DNA of 20,607 bases. It comes from Haplosporangium gracile. Lineage: Eukaryota > Mortierellomycota > Mortierellomycetes > Mortierellales > Mortierellaceae. The notes beneath the pieces were generated by a model. The model did no database searches, was not told the origin of the DNA, and saw only the letters and a program-made list of their open reading frames with translations. Shown here one piece after another: positions 9,599 to 18,951 of the stretch. Each line of letters opens with the position of its first letter. The stretch's first letter is position 1. The position numbers and the translations under genes are program-made. The DNA lies in assembly GCA_015499985.1 (NCBI GenBank), contig JAAAUF010000756.1:1-20607 (forward strand), read 5' to 3'.

Positions 9599-10085
9599 CT
9601 ATTCCACCGCATGCGAGAAAAAACATGGCCAAAAAAAAAAGAGAATTGAAGTTAGAACTAGATCCAAATGCTTGATTTTCAACTTTCATGTGTTTGTGCT
9701 TTGAACTTTTGGGATGGGGCTGAGATGTAGTAAAAGGCAGTAAGGAAGAGGAAGAGGCGGAAATAAGGCGGTTGTAGAATGAGCAGGCGAAGGGATAAAT
9801 TCAGCCCCTACTCTCTCCTGTTCATCAGGGTGACAGTTGTTCTGTAAAGCAAAATTTGTCCTTGATATTTTCTTAAAAGTGCGTATAGGAAAGGGAGTGG
9901 AAGAAAGGAAGGAAAGGGGGGCGAAGGAAAAGGGAGGGAAGAAGCGAGTTGAAGGAAAAGATTGCTGAAGCCTCAAAATTAACCGCCAGTATCGCTCACA
10001 GTAAACCGTCGACAAGGAACAAAAGAATCGGAGTGAAGAGAGGAGAGCGGGAAAAAAGGAGAGAGAGAAAAGGGCGATAACATAC
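9599..10085 (-). other. MFS intron 1 (487 bp)
   Basis: The donor GTATGT begins at 10085 and the acceptor AATAG ends at 9599. The join makes LFVG-LAMASFLASLDGT, a continuous first helix. The plus strand is purine-rich at about 9890-9960 and 10030-10080. No gene inside. Confidence 0.85.
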
Positions 10086-10552
10086 CCGACGAAGAGAAGG
10101 ATGGCCGCCTTCTTGCTAATGGCAGGCTCCTTCACGGGTTCCTGCCGCTCGATGTCGACTGCGCTCAATTCCGTCTTTTGGTGCGACGGACTTGTTCCGT
10201 GCGCCTCGATCTTTCCAGAGTGATTGCTGTGAATCGAAGGGGTGGCGGCGACTTCTGTTTTTGGACCGCCTTGTCCTGTTTCGAGTTGTGTCGATTCTGA
10301 CGACCTGGAGGAGGTCATGATTTGATGGGTGTAGGTATGTTGAGAAGGTGAGAGGAAAAGGGGGTGGAGGAAAGTAGAGGTTGAGGAAAGAGAAGGAAGG
10401 AGGGTAAAGAGGAAGGGGTTTGGTCTAGTGGGTAGTCAAGGCACCACTGGCAGCTGTGTGAAGGTGAGAATGCAGGGAAGTGAGGACGGACAAAGGTTCA
10501 AGTAATTTGCAGAGATGGAGAAGGTAGGGGAAGAGAAAGGGAGTACGATTGA

Positions 10553-10562
10553 TTTATATAAA
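10553..10562 (-). promoter_or_regulatory. TATA-like element upstream of the MFS gene
   Basis: TTTATATAAA, a 10-bp palindrome about 235 bp upstream of the MFS ATG, next to a GC-rich patch at 10570-10581. As a palindrome it gives no direction; assignment to the MFS promoter is by position. Confidence 0.35.
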
Positions 10563-11217
10563 ATCTCGAGCGCACGCGCGGCGATTGTACTCAAGGGCTT
10601 TTGCTGCTAAACTTGTTTCCGCAGTTTTGTTTTGTTTGTTGTTTTGTGATTGCACCTTCTCCTTTCACCAATGGTTCGCTTGGCTCTGACCGACAGGCTG
10701 GCAGCCAGGGCATACTGGTTTTTTTACACGCACATACGCAAAAACACACGTATAAACACACTTATCTGAATACCAGGAAGGGAAGAGAAGGGAAGGGGAA
10801 AAGCACGAGCAGAGAATAATCAAGCGTATATCAGACAACGGCACGCAATAAGGCAATCGATTGAATTTGCTTGTGCGTGTCTTGCGTTGTGTACTCATGT
10901 ATCATGAATGAATGAATTGGTTTTTATGGCTAATTCGCTGCCCTGACCCTTGCGGTGGCTGCTGGCCACAAGGAGAGTGATTTTCTTCTCTTTTGTCCCC
11001 CCACAATTGTGAGTAAAAAGACAAGAAAGAACTTTTTTGGTTGAGTGCAGCAGCCTCATTTTTTTTATCTCACTCGCGTACCCCAGCCGCCCGCTCGCCC
11101 CACCTCGAATTCTTAACTCGATCAAGCTCATCCTCCACACGCCCTTTTAAAGTGAGAGCAAGAGAGATTGGGAGGAAAGTGGGGGCAAAGCAAGGGGAAA
11201 AACAGGAGTTCTGTGAG

Positions 11218-11239
11218 TTTTTTTTTTTTTTTTTTTTTT
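11218..11239. repeat. T22 homopolymer
   Basis: Uninterrupted run of 22 T; its length is likely unreliable in the assembly and polymorphic. Confidence 0.95.
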
Positions 11240-12269
11240 CGATCGGTGGTTCTTTTTCCTTTGAAGTAGTAGGCTAATTGCATGGGAAAGAGGGAGAAGG
11301 AGAGAAAAAGAAGAGAGCATATCCAGAACCATCTGTAACGGGCAGACATGAGGGGACACGAGGGTGAAAAGGGAATGAAGTGTGGATACACTTTAAAAAA
11401 AGGTGTTTTGTCATATCAAATAGAGCATTAGCCTGTCAGGCCCAAAAGTCGAAAAGGGAGAGATACGCCTAAAAAGGGGCGACAATAAACCGGTTTACCA
11501 CACAGAAAAGTATAATGTGAACATGATACACGCAAACGAAGGACTTTGCAGGGGTCCAAGCTCACCAATAGGTAAAAAAAAATAGAGCTGGATCTGAGTT
11601 AAAATTATTCAAGGTGTTGGATGTTAGGGGAGAAAAGAAGCGAGGAGGCGATTCTGTCCTATTGTCCGATCCTTCTCACTCTTCTTCGCTTGCTTCACAT
11701 CATGGACATGCACATGGATATTTGTTGTTGTTATTGTTATTCATCATTTTACCACCCATTACCGTGAGCCGAATTATCACCCCCTTTTTTGCCTTTCTCT
11801 TCTTACCTTTCCTGTTTGTTCATGTACTCTCTTTCTTGCCATGCTCAGGGGGGATATGCATTGAGAAAACCGAGAAAGTACAAAGAACAAAAGAGGAAAC
11901 AGAAAGAAGAAGCGTGAACGAGAGAGGAAGAACGAGGAAGAATTGTGTTTTTTTCTGTAGGCATAGATCTACGCATTGTCCAAATCCAGGTTTTCTCGCA
12001 TATCATGATAAAGTCTAGCCTACCCTTTGTTTATCGCGTCTGATATTTCTCTTTTCGAACACGCTTTCCCTGTCCCTTCCCTCGGTCTAATTTGTGTTTT
12101 GAAGGAGGAGGCGGCTTTCGGGTTTCTGGCAGTTCTTTATGCCCTTGTTCCTATCCTCTCCCGCTCCACACCGCGCCATGCCACAGCATTCATACGACCG
12201 GAAGGACCAGTTTACAGTAGCAGTACAATGTATTCACAGTTTTTGTTGCACACGGTCTGTTGTATCTTG

Positions 12270-12283
12270 TTTGGCGCGTCTCA
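12270..12283 (+). repeat. TTTGGCGCGTCTCA, copy 1
   Basis: Perfect 14-mer repeated 225 bp downstream. It contains TTTGGCGCG, which resembles the E2F/SBF-MBF type cell-cycle site (TTTSSCGC). Confidence 0.5.
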
Positions 12284-12494
12284 TTTTTTTTGTTATATAA
12301 GAACTGTATTGCGTCGTGGAGCGTGTGCAGTAAACTAATACCTCTTACCAGGCCGATCAAAAAGATATAGAGAAATACTTTCCATAAAAAGGATACAAGT
12401 TACATCTAAACTAAGAAAAAATGAATATACAAAGAAGGGTAGAGTACAAAAGGGGCTAGGTAGGGTGGTTGGTTTCGACTGGTAAAAGAGGGGG

Positions 12495-12508
12495 TTTGGC
12501 GCGTCTCA
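12495..12508 (+). repeat. TTTGGCGCGTCTCA, copy 2
   Basis: Second perfect copy in the same orientation, about 365 bp before the complex I gene start. It could be a promoter element of that gene. Confidence 0.5.
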
Positions 12509-12728
12509 CAAGAAAGCGAAAATAAAAAGGGAGAACGTTCATTGACTTACACGTGATCATATGACTGCGTCACCGATGTCATTTTCAATCGCGCTCCCTA
12601 TTTTCCGGACCTTCGGAAAAAACAGCTCTCTTGCTTGTCTACCTGTACACTCCGTCCGTTGGTACCGCTTTTCTGCGTTGTCCGAAGTTCCTTTCTCTCG
12701 CTTTTGCACAACTGATCCGATTTAATTC

Positions 12729-12733
12729 CCAAT
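12729..12733 (+). promoter_or_regulatory. CCAAT box upstream of the complex I 49 kDa gene
   Basis: CCAAT lies 141 bp before the ATG and just upstream of the C/T-rich leader tract. In fungi the Hap2/3/5 complex binds CCAAT and often controls respiratory genes. Short motif, so suggestive only. Confidence 0.35.
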
Positions 12734-12873
12734 CGATCGTCACTCCCATCATCCATCTCCACTCCACCGCCCTCTCTCACTCCCTCCTCCTCCTCCACTC
12801 CTTCGGTCGTCTCTTTCCTTTTTCTCCCTTTTCTTCTCCGCTCTTCCCCGTCCGTAACACACACATATCAACA

Positions 12874-14804
12874 ATGATGGCTTCAGTTGCGCGCCTCCTC
12901 TCGCGTCGTGCGACCCCCATCATCAGCAGTGCTGCCGCCGCCTCTCGCTTCACCGCCACCACCCCCCTCCTCGCCCGGACAACAGCGAGACCCTCAGTAT
13001 TCGCCAAATTTATGTCGACAGATGCCGCCCCCGTCGCCGGCGCCTCGCACCACCACCACGTCCACCGAGATATGGTCGGATCGACCACCTCTCTCGGATC
13101 GTTCATCACCGAGGATGTCGAGATCGACGATGGCGTCGACGTCAACGCGCGCCACTTCACCGTCAACTTTGGACCCCAGCATCCCGCTGCCCACGGAGTC
13201 TTGCGTTTGATTCTTGAGTTGGAGGGAGAGGAGATTTTGAGATGTGATCCTCATGTTGGTCTTTTGCACCGTGGTACTGAAAAGTTGATCGAGTACAAGA
13301 CCTACCTCCAGGCTCTTCCCTACGTAAGTTTATTATTATAATTGTTATTAAGGAACAATCATTTACGAGAGGTCGTCAATTATCAGGACGCATATCTCAA
13401 TGTGAATGTAATCGGGATCAGGCCATGCTGGACAAAGGATATCGAAGGAACAAAAAAACAGAAAGAGTGAGGAAGACGGATGATGAGCAGAAAGAAGAAA
13501 AGGATAGAGAAAGATGATGGCAACGAAAGCAAGTGTGTGAAGGTGAGATGTCTATTGTTCTGCTGTTTGATCAGTCTCGCTAACCAATATCTGTTTTTCT
13601 TTTATTTTGAATCATATGTTTTCCATGGATATATTCACATCGGACGACAATTACTTTAATATCCGGGATCAACAAAAACAACAATGGATAAACAGTTTGA
13701 TCGTTTGGACTACTGCTCGATGATGGTCAACGAGCAGGCCTACTCGCTCGCTGTTGAGAAGCTCCTCAACATCGACGTGCCACTGCGCGCAAAGTACATC
13801 CGTACCATGTTTGCCGAGATCACCCGTGTCATGAACCACTGCATGTCCGTCATGTCCCACATTATGGATGTGGGAGCCTTGACCCCCTTCTTGTGGATGT
13901 TCGAGGAGCGTGAAAAACTGATCGAGTTCTACGAGCGTGTCTCGGGTGCCCGTATGCACGCCGCCTACATCCGTCCCGGTGGTGTCTCGCTCGACATCCC
14001 CAAGGGTTTGCTCGAGGATATCCACGTCTGGGCCGATCAGTTTGGACAGCGCATGGACGAGGCCGAGGAATTGATCACTGGAAACCGTATCTGGAAGGGC
14101 CGTACCGTCGATGTCGGACGCGTTACTGCCAAGGAGGCTCTTGACTGGGGATTCTCGGGAGTCATGTTGCGTGGATGCGGTGTTAACTGGGACTTGCGCA
14201 AGGTCCAGCCTTACGATGCCTATGCCCTCGTTGACTTTGATGTTCCCGTCGGCACTAAGGGAGACTGCTATGACCGTTACCTCTGCCGTATGGAGGAGAT
14301 GCGTCAGTCGCTCCGCATCATTCACCAGTGCATCAATGACATGCCTGCTGGTCCCGTCCGTGTCGACGATCTTAAGATCTCGCCCCCTCGCCGCGCACAC
14401 ATGAAGGAGAACATGGAGGCCTTGATCCATCACTTCAAGTTGTACTCGGAGGGTTACGCTGTCCCTGCCGGTGAGACCTACACCGTCGTCGAGGCCCCCA
14501 AGGGAGAGTTCGGTACGTCTTTTTGTTTTTTTTATTTGTTGTTCTTTGACTTGCTGACAACAAAGCTAGGTGGTATGAATTTTTCTTTTCTAACGCTTTT
14601 ATTTCCCTATTAATTGAATTTATTAAAAAATTAGGTGTGCACTTGGTTTCTGACGGAAGCAACCGCCCTTACCGCTGCAAGATCCGTGCCCCCGGTTTTG
14701 CCCACTTGGCTGGATTGGACCTCATGGCCAAGGGCCACTTTATTCCCGATGTTGTTACCATGATTGGAACCATGGATATTGTGTTCGGTGAGGTCGATCG
14801 TTAA
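12874..14804 (+). CDS. NDUFS2: NADH:ubiquinone oxidoreductase 49 kDa subunit (complex I)
   Basis: Core subunit of mitochondrial complex I that helps form the quinone-binding site next to cluster N2. Exons: 12874-13323, 13696-14512, 14635-14804 with stop TAA; 478 aa, the usual fungal length. The N-terminus (about residues 1-60) is rich in R, S, A and T with few acidic residues, as in a matrix presequence, and is followed by an unusual HHHHVH patch near 59-64. GPQHPAAHG is at 100-108. The family signature [12 protein letters not shown] is at 131-142, then [18 protein letters not shown] and [11 protein letters not shown], ending in DIVFGEVDR. The intron 1 join makes ALPY-FDRLDY and the intron 2 join makes [12 protein letters not shown], both canonical. 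A second ATG follows directly, so the start could be one codon later. Converges on the ketoacyl synthase gene. Confidence 0.97.
13324..13695 (+). other. Complex I 49 kDa gene intron 1 (372 bp)
   Basis: Donor GTAAGT, acceptor AAACAG, phase 0. It is longer than intron 2 (122 bp, 14513-14634, donor GTACGT, CTAAC branch near 14590). No gene inside; the open frame that starts at 13684 includes four codons of intron. Confidence 0.93.
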
Positions 14805-15113
14805 ACCATCTTCCTTCTATCCTTTACTTTTGACATTTATTTTACGTGATTTGAAAGAGAGCTATCTCCTTCGACTTTCTTTTTCTCATTTTTTTTCTCG
14901 CTTCTTCATTAATGATCGGGGATGGGACTAAGATGAAAACCCCCTTTATATCGACAACCACGCCACACTCTTTTTTTTTTTGCTACTTTCCCTTTTTTGC
15001 ACGACTGTTCTTAGAATAAAAACCCACCCTATATCATTATTATCACCGTTTTGCGCGCTTGCTCGTTTCTCGTTTCTCATGTTTGTGTTATAAGTAAGCA
15101 AATGAAATGTTAT
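14805..15113. terminator. Convergent 3' regions of complex I 49 kDa and ketoacyl synthase genes
   Basis: 309 bp separate two facing stop codons. AATAAA at 15015-15020 (plus strand) is a possible polyadenylation signal for the complex I gene. On the minus strand the synthase stop is followed at once by AATAAATA. T-rich and otherwise featureless. Confidence 0.5.
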
Positions 15114-16988
15114 TTATTTAGTATCGACTTTCGCAAAGCAAAGCGAGGCATTGGTACCCCCAAACCCAAATGAATTCGTAATCGCAGCTTTCAAGACCTT
15201 CTCCTGGGCCTTCAACGGCACATAATTTAACGTAAACTCGCCACTATCATCATGCTCGTGCAAATTCAGCGTCGGTGGGAGGATATTATTCTTGACCGCC
15301 AGAATCGCAAAGATCGCTTCAACAGCACCCGCAGCGCCAAGGAGATGGCCGACGGCGCCCTTTGTCGACGAGACGGCGATTGTGTCGTGGTAGCCGTCAA
15401 AGACGGATTTGATGGCGCGGTTCTCGGCAATGTCACCCTGGTGAGTCGATGTTGCGTGGGCGTTGACGTAGCCGATGTCTGCGGGCGTCAGGCGCGCGGC
15501 TTTCAGAGCCCGGCGCATGGCCATGGCCGCGCCTGTACCATTCTCGGGAGGTGCTGTCATGTGGTGTGCATCACCTAGTTGATGGAAGGCAAAGGATACA
15601 GCGTCAGTTTCTGCCTGTTGTTTTCCCTTGTCGATGACGCTCTTGAAATCAATTCACTTCTCAGTTCAGTCCATTGCATTCAATTGACATAAAATATTGT
15701 TTTACCTGAGAGTCCATAGCCACGAAGTTCAGCGTATATGTGTGCACCACGCTTCTTGGCATGCTCGTATTCTTCCAACACAACAACTCCAGCCCCCTCT
15801 CCAATCACAAAACCATCCCGGTCCTTGTCAAATGGCCTCGAAGCCTCTGATGGGCTATCATTATACTTTGTCGCCAACGATTTTGCTCTAATAATCGGAC
15901 CACGCGATACACACACGTAATTGTTCAAAAAATATCAGTAAATGTGCGCATTAATAACCTCAATAAATATTCTCAACATGTAGACAGCAGCCACTAACTA
16001 ACACATTCGTATACGTACTTTGCGAAGCCGGCGACGGCAAGAGGGTGGATGCAGGCTTCAGATCCTCCGGCAACCATGACATCGGCATCGCCGTACTGAA
16101 TAAACCGCATGGCGTCTCCGAGCGAGTGTGCTCCTGTAGTACAGGCGGTCGAGACTGCGTGGTTGGGGCCCTTGAATCCGTACTTCATTGTCAAGTGTCC
16201 AGCCGCCATGTTGATCAAGATCTTGGGCACAAACATCGGACTCATCTTGCGATATCCCTAGTCGTTTGACAAACACCACAAAAGCATCGAAGGGACGGAT
16301 TGGTTACTGTGAGCAGCAGTATGAAGCACATAGTAAAGGTACTACTTGGCTTCTGTAAGTCGAAATTTTCAAAAAGGTAGAAAGTGGTTGTATGCTTACA
16401 CTTTCGGCAAAGGAGAGGGTGGTGGTGGCCATGTCGTCCAGACTTCCAATGCCCGATCCGAGACAGACGCCTGTCCGCTCTTTCTCTTCCTCGGTCGTCG
16501 TCTCCCAGTTGGCATCGTTGATCGCCATCTTTGCTGCTGCAATCGCGTACTGTGTAAACATTGCCATCCTCTTCTCGTCCTATAAATCCGAACAAAACGA
16601 ACAGAAAACCAACTCGGGTAAGTCAGTTTCTTAAGGTATCACGATTCACCAAACGGTCACGATATCAAAAAATCCTAGCTTCAGTTAAAAAAAAAGAAGC
16701 CAAGCGCAGCCAACGTGAGAATTTTAAAAAACATACCCCACGGTCGAGCCACTCTGTAGAATTAAACCCTCCAAGATCCTTTCCACCCGTGTGTTTAACA
16801 ATAGCACCCACTTGCGAAGGCAAAGTATCAAAGCCTGGCAAGCCAGGGTTTGGGGAGGGCAGGTCCTTGAGCGAGACGACGCCACATTCGCCAGCAATGA
16901 GCTTTGACCAGCTTTGTTGGACGCCGATGCCCAGGGGTGTTACGAGACCTAGACCGGTGACGACTACGCGCCGTGCATTTAGAGCCAT
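15114..16988 (-). CDS. CEM1: Mitochondrial 3-oxoacyl-[acyl-carrier-protein] synthase (KAS II type)
   Basis: Condenses malonyl-ACP with acyl-ACP in type II mitochondrial fatty-acid synthesis, which supplies octanoate for lipoate. Exons (minus strand): 16988-16737, 16579-16400, 16257-16019, 15887-15706, 15574-15114 with stop TAA; phases 0, 0, 2 and 1 all match; 437 aa, close to yeast Cem1. Starts [14 protein letters not shown], then [13 protein letters not shown], and active-site STACTTG with C183. Further on come [12 protein letters not shown] (H324), [12 protein letters not shown] (K356, H361), and [10 protein letters not shown] at the end. The Cys-His-Lys-His spacing is that of FabF. Introns are 131-157 bp. 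There is almost no presequence before the thiolase fold, and no in-frame upstream ATG as far as 17114, so import may use an internal or cryptic signal. Divergent from uL3m. Confidence 0.96.
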
Positions 16989-17510
16989 GTGTTTGTTCGA
17001 GTGTGGAGGTGGAAAGTAAATGGAGAAAGAGAGAAAAGGGTGTAAAGCGGGATAAGGCGACAGTTGGGTGAAGTTTAACCCCCGTGCGAAGCAAACGAAA
17101 CAGTCCTTCCTCAAATGGCAGTCACTTGGAGTTGCAAGCTTCGGGAGGGCATGAAAAGGCCATGGAGGCTAACTACGGGTGATATGCCAATTTGGCAGCC
17201 CTTCCTTCACAATGTCTTCACTCTTATATCGCTTTCATATAGCTCATGCTGAAGGTACGACAAGAGACAAAGGATTAGGATTAAATTATGGAGTATTTCG
17301 GATCCTCTATCCGCAGTCGTAACCGTACTCGAAGGGCACACAGAAGTACCCTCGTAACCAATGGAACTAGATACAGGTGTGGCTTAGATGTTTACAAAAT
17401 CCAGTCGCCTAAGCACCCTGTCAGTCCGTATGCATGCGAGCCTCCCTTCGAAGGTCAATTTCTCTGTTGTTCACATCACCCACCTCTACTCTTGCATTAC
17501 ATATACAACA
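16989..17510. promoter_or_regulatory. Shared divergent promoter of ketoacyl synthase and uL3m genes
   Basis: 522 bp between the two start codons. TGCCAATTTGGCA (17185-17197) is a 13-bp dyad containing a CCAAT box, about 200 bp from the synthase start and 315 bp from the uL3m start. The uL3m start sits in ATACAACAATGG and the synthase start in ACAAACACATGG. No clear TATA box. Confidence 0.55.
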
Positions 17511-18951
17511 ATGGCTTCGCTCTTGCCCTCGGTCAGAGCCGGTCTCCGCACCGGTCTTCCCGCCGAATGCCGCTCCTTCGTCACCTCCGCTACACAGCCC
17601 GCCACATGGACTCGTAAGGAACCTTTGACTTTTTATTTCGCCAGCGCAACAACACTCAACCCGAGCCCAGGGGGAGGCAAGCATAGGACAGGTCATGGAC
17701 GCAACAACTAACGTTCTTGACTTTTTTTGTTTTTTATGTGTTCTAGACAAGTCATTAAGAACAGGAGTGATCGCAAAGAAGAAGGGCATGACCGCCATGT
17801 GGGACGAGTGGGGTGTCAGGATACCCGTCACTGTTCTCCAGGTACCGTTTTAGCAACAAAGGCCTTCTAAAGCATCCCAGCGCACAGGAAGCATCGGAAC
17901 AGGATAGAAACAATATCGGGACAGATCGGCGTCAATGATATATTAGACAGGAAGCAACTACTTTATTAATGTAGAGGATCAATTCAGGAGATGGGCATCA
18001 CACGCGACAAGAACAGAGCGATCTAAAGCTGTTTGAAAATAGGACGTTTTGAGGAACATTGGCAAGACTGAACAACAACCTAGAGATCCTCGGAAACACA
18101 TCATCATCAAAAACAGCAAACTAACACCCCGGACCTCCTTACTCTCGCATCCAAATCAACTTTAAATAGCTTGAGCAGTGCCAGGTTGTCCAAGTCTTGA
18201 ACGAGGAAACTCACGGATACACAGCCCTCCAGATCGGAAGCACAGATCGCACCCCCAAAAATGTGACCGTACCCATGTTGGGCCATTTTGCCAAGGCCGG
18301 TGTTGAGCCCAAGCGCAAGCTCGTCGAGTTTGAGGTCACCCCCGATGCTGTCTTGCCCGTCGGCACCGAATTGGTTGCCTCCCATTTTGTCCCCGGCCAG
18401 TTCGTCGACTGCTCCGCCCCTACGTATGTTTATATCTTTGTTTGTTTGCTTACATGTACGATTCAAGTAACAGACAACTTGATGTTTAACCATGTTCGTT
18501 CCTTTTGATTTTAACAAAAATGGATAGCATGGGAAAGGGATTCCAGGGAGCGATGAAGAGACACGGATTCGGAGGTCAGCCAGCAACACACGGTACATCG
18601 CTCACACACCGTTCGCTCGGTTCGACTGGTCAGCGTAAGGATCCTGGCAAGGTCTTCAAGGGCAAGAAAATGGCAGGTCGGATGGGAGGCGAGCAGGCGA
18701 CGGTACAGAGTCTGAAGGTCATGAAGATCGACAATGACCTCAACCTGATCTATGTCAAGGGCGCCGTCCCCGGTGTTGATGACCAGTTTGTCAAGGTCCG
18801 GGATGCGATCAAGAAGCGTGGTGACAAGATTGCCCCCGCCGATGTCTTGCCTCTGCCCTTCCCTACCATCCAGCCTGAGGCTGTCAAGGCCATGCCAAGA
18901 GAGTTGGTTGCCAAGACAGGTGGTTCTGATCCTTATGTTATGAAGGAGTAG
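17511..18951 (+). CDS. MRPL9: Mitochondrial large-subunit ribosomal protein uL3m
   Basis: Protein of the mitochondrial 54S subunit, located near the peptidyl-transferase centre in the L3 family. Exons: 17511-17613, 17747-17841, 18170-18423, 18528-18951 with stop TAG; phases 1, 0 and 2 match; 291 aa, near the yeast length of about 269. Residues 1-34 carry R and few acidic residues and look like a matrix presequence. [19 protein letters not shown] and PVTVLQ follow. Choosing the acceptor at 18169 yields LEQCQVVQV, the expected L3 continuation. The third splice creates [19 protein letters not shown], which fits the L3 family signature residue by residue and so confirms that junction. [11 protein letters not shown] and a G/K-rich stretch follow. 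Introns are 133, 328 and 104 bp. Confidence 0.95.
17842..18169 (+). other. uL3m intron 2 (328 bp)
   Basis: Donor GTACCG, acceptor AAATAG, phase 0, with CTAAC at 18121-18125 as a possible branch. A second in-frame CAG acceptor at 18182-18184 would drop five residues (LEQCQ). Confidence 0.85.

Larger units (their letters stand above)
7849..10318 (-). pseudogene. DHA2-type 14-TM MFS transporter, frame with two in-frame UAG codons
   Basis: Membrane proton-coupled drug/metabolite exporter family; the substrate cannot be told. Exons (minus strand): 10318-10086, 9598-9468, 9300-9320 (21 nt), 9176-7849 with stop TAG. Phases match throughout, giving 570 codons, a usual length for the family. The hydrophilic N-terminus of about 70 residues is followed by helix 1 with LDGTIIATALP (motif D1), TAYLLTF, GKFSDIFGRKA (motif A), GPLLGG (motif C) and many membrane helices to the end. 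UAG replaces codon 228 (ASWR-stop-CFLINLP) and codon 292 (TTYA-stop-DSAQ). Both are positions where the family normally has Trp, so normal decoding stops after 227 residues. There is no frameshift and all splice sites look functional, so the damage is recent or the stops are recoded. The orientation matches PKA downstream. Confidence 0.75.
10319..12873. other. 2.55 kb divergent intergenic region, no recognised gene
   Basis: Lies between the divergent MFS and complex I genes and so contains both promoters. It holds a TATA-like site (10553-10562), a hairpin-forming segment (10948-10973), a run of 22 T (11218-11239), the palindrome TAAACCGGTTTA (11486-11497), two copies of TTTGGCGCGTCTCA, and a C/T-rich tract (about 12740-12860) directly before the complex I start. 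The open frames at 11614-12018 and 12027-12338 resemble no family, and I do not call them genes. No tRNA B box was found. Confidence 0.5.

Noticed and set aside
7849..10318. UAG as a reassigned Trp codon genome-wide
   Set aside because: UAG is the natural terminator of this same gene and of uL3m, and no other conserved Trp in the window is written UAG.
10948..10973. Hairpin CCTT-GTGGC / GCCAC-AAGG as a noncoding RNA or terminator
   Set aside because: Nine base pairs with a three-base bulge; no U-tract or further structure supports a functional call.
11420..11460. tRNA-like segment with CCTGTCAGG resembling an Asp anticodon arm
   Set aside because: No B box (GGTTCGANNCC), T stem or acceptor pairing follows.
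11614..12338. Two consecutive plus-strand open frames of 134 and 103 codons
   Set aside because: Low-complexity or unmatched composition, no shared motif, and no splice junction that joins them convincingly.
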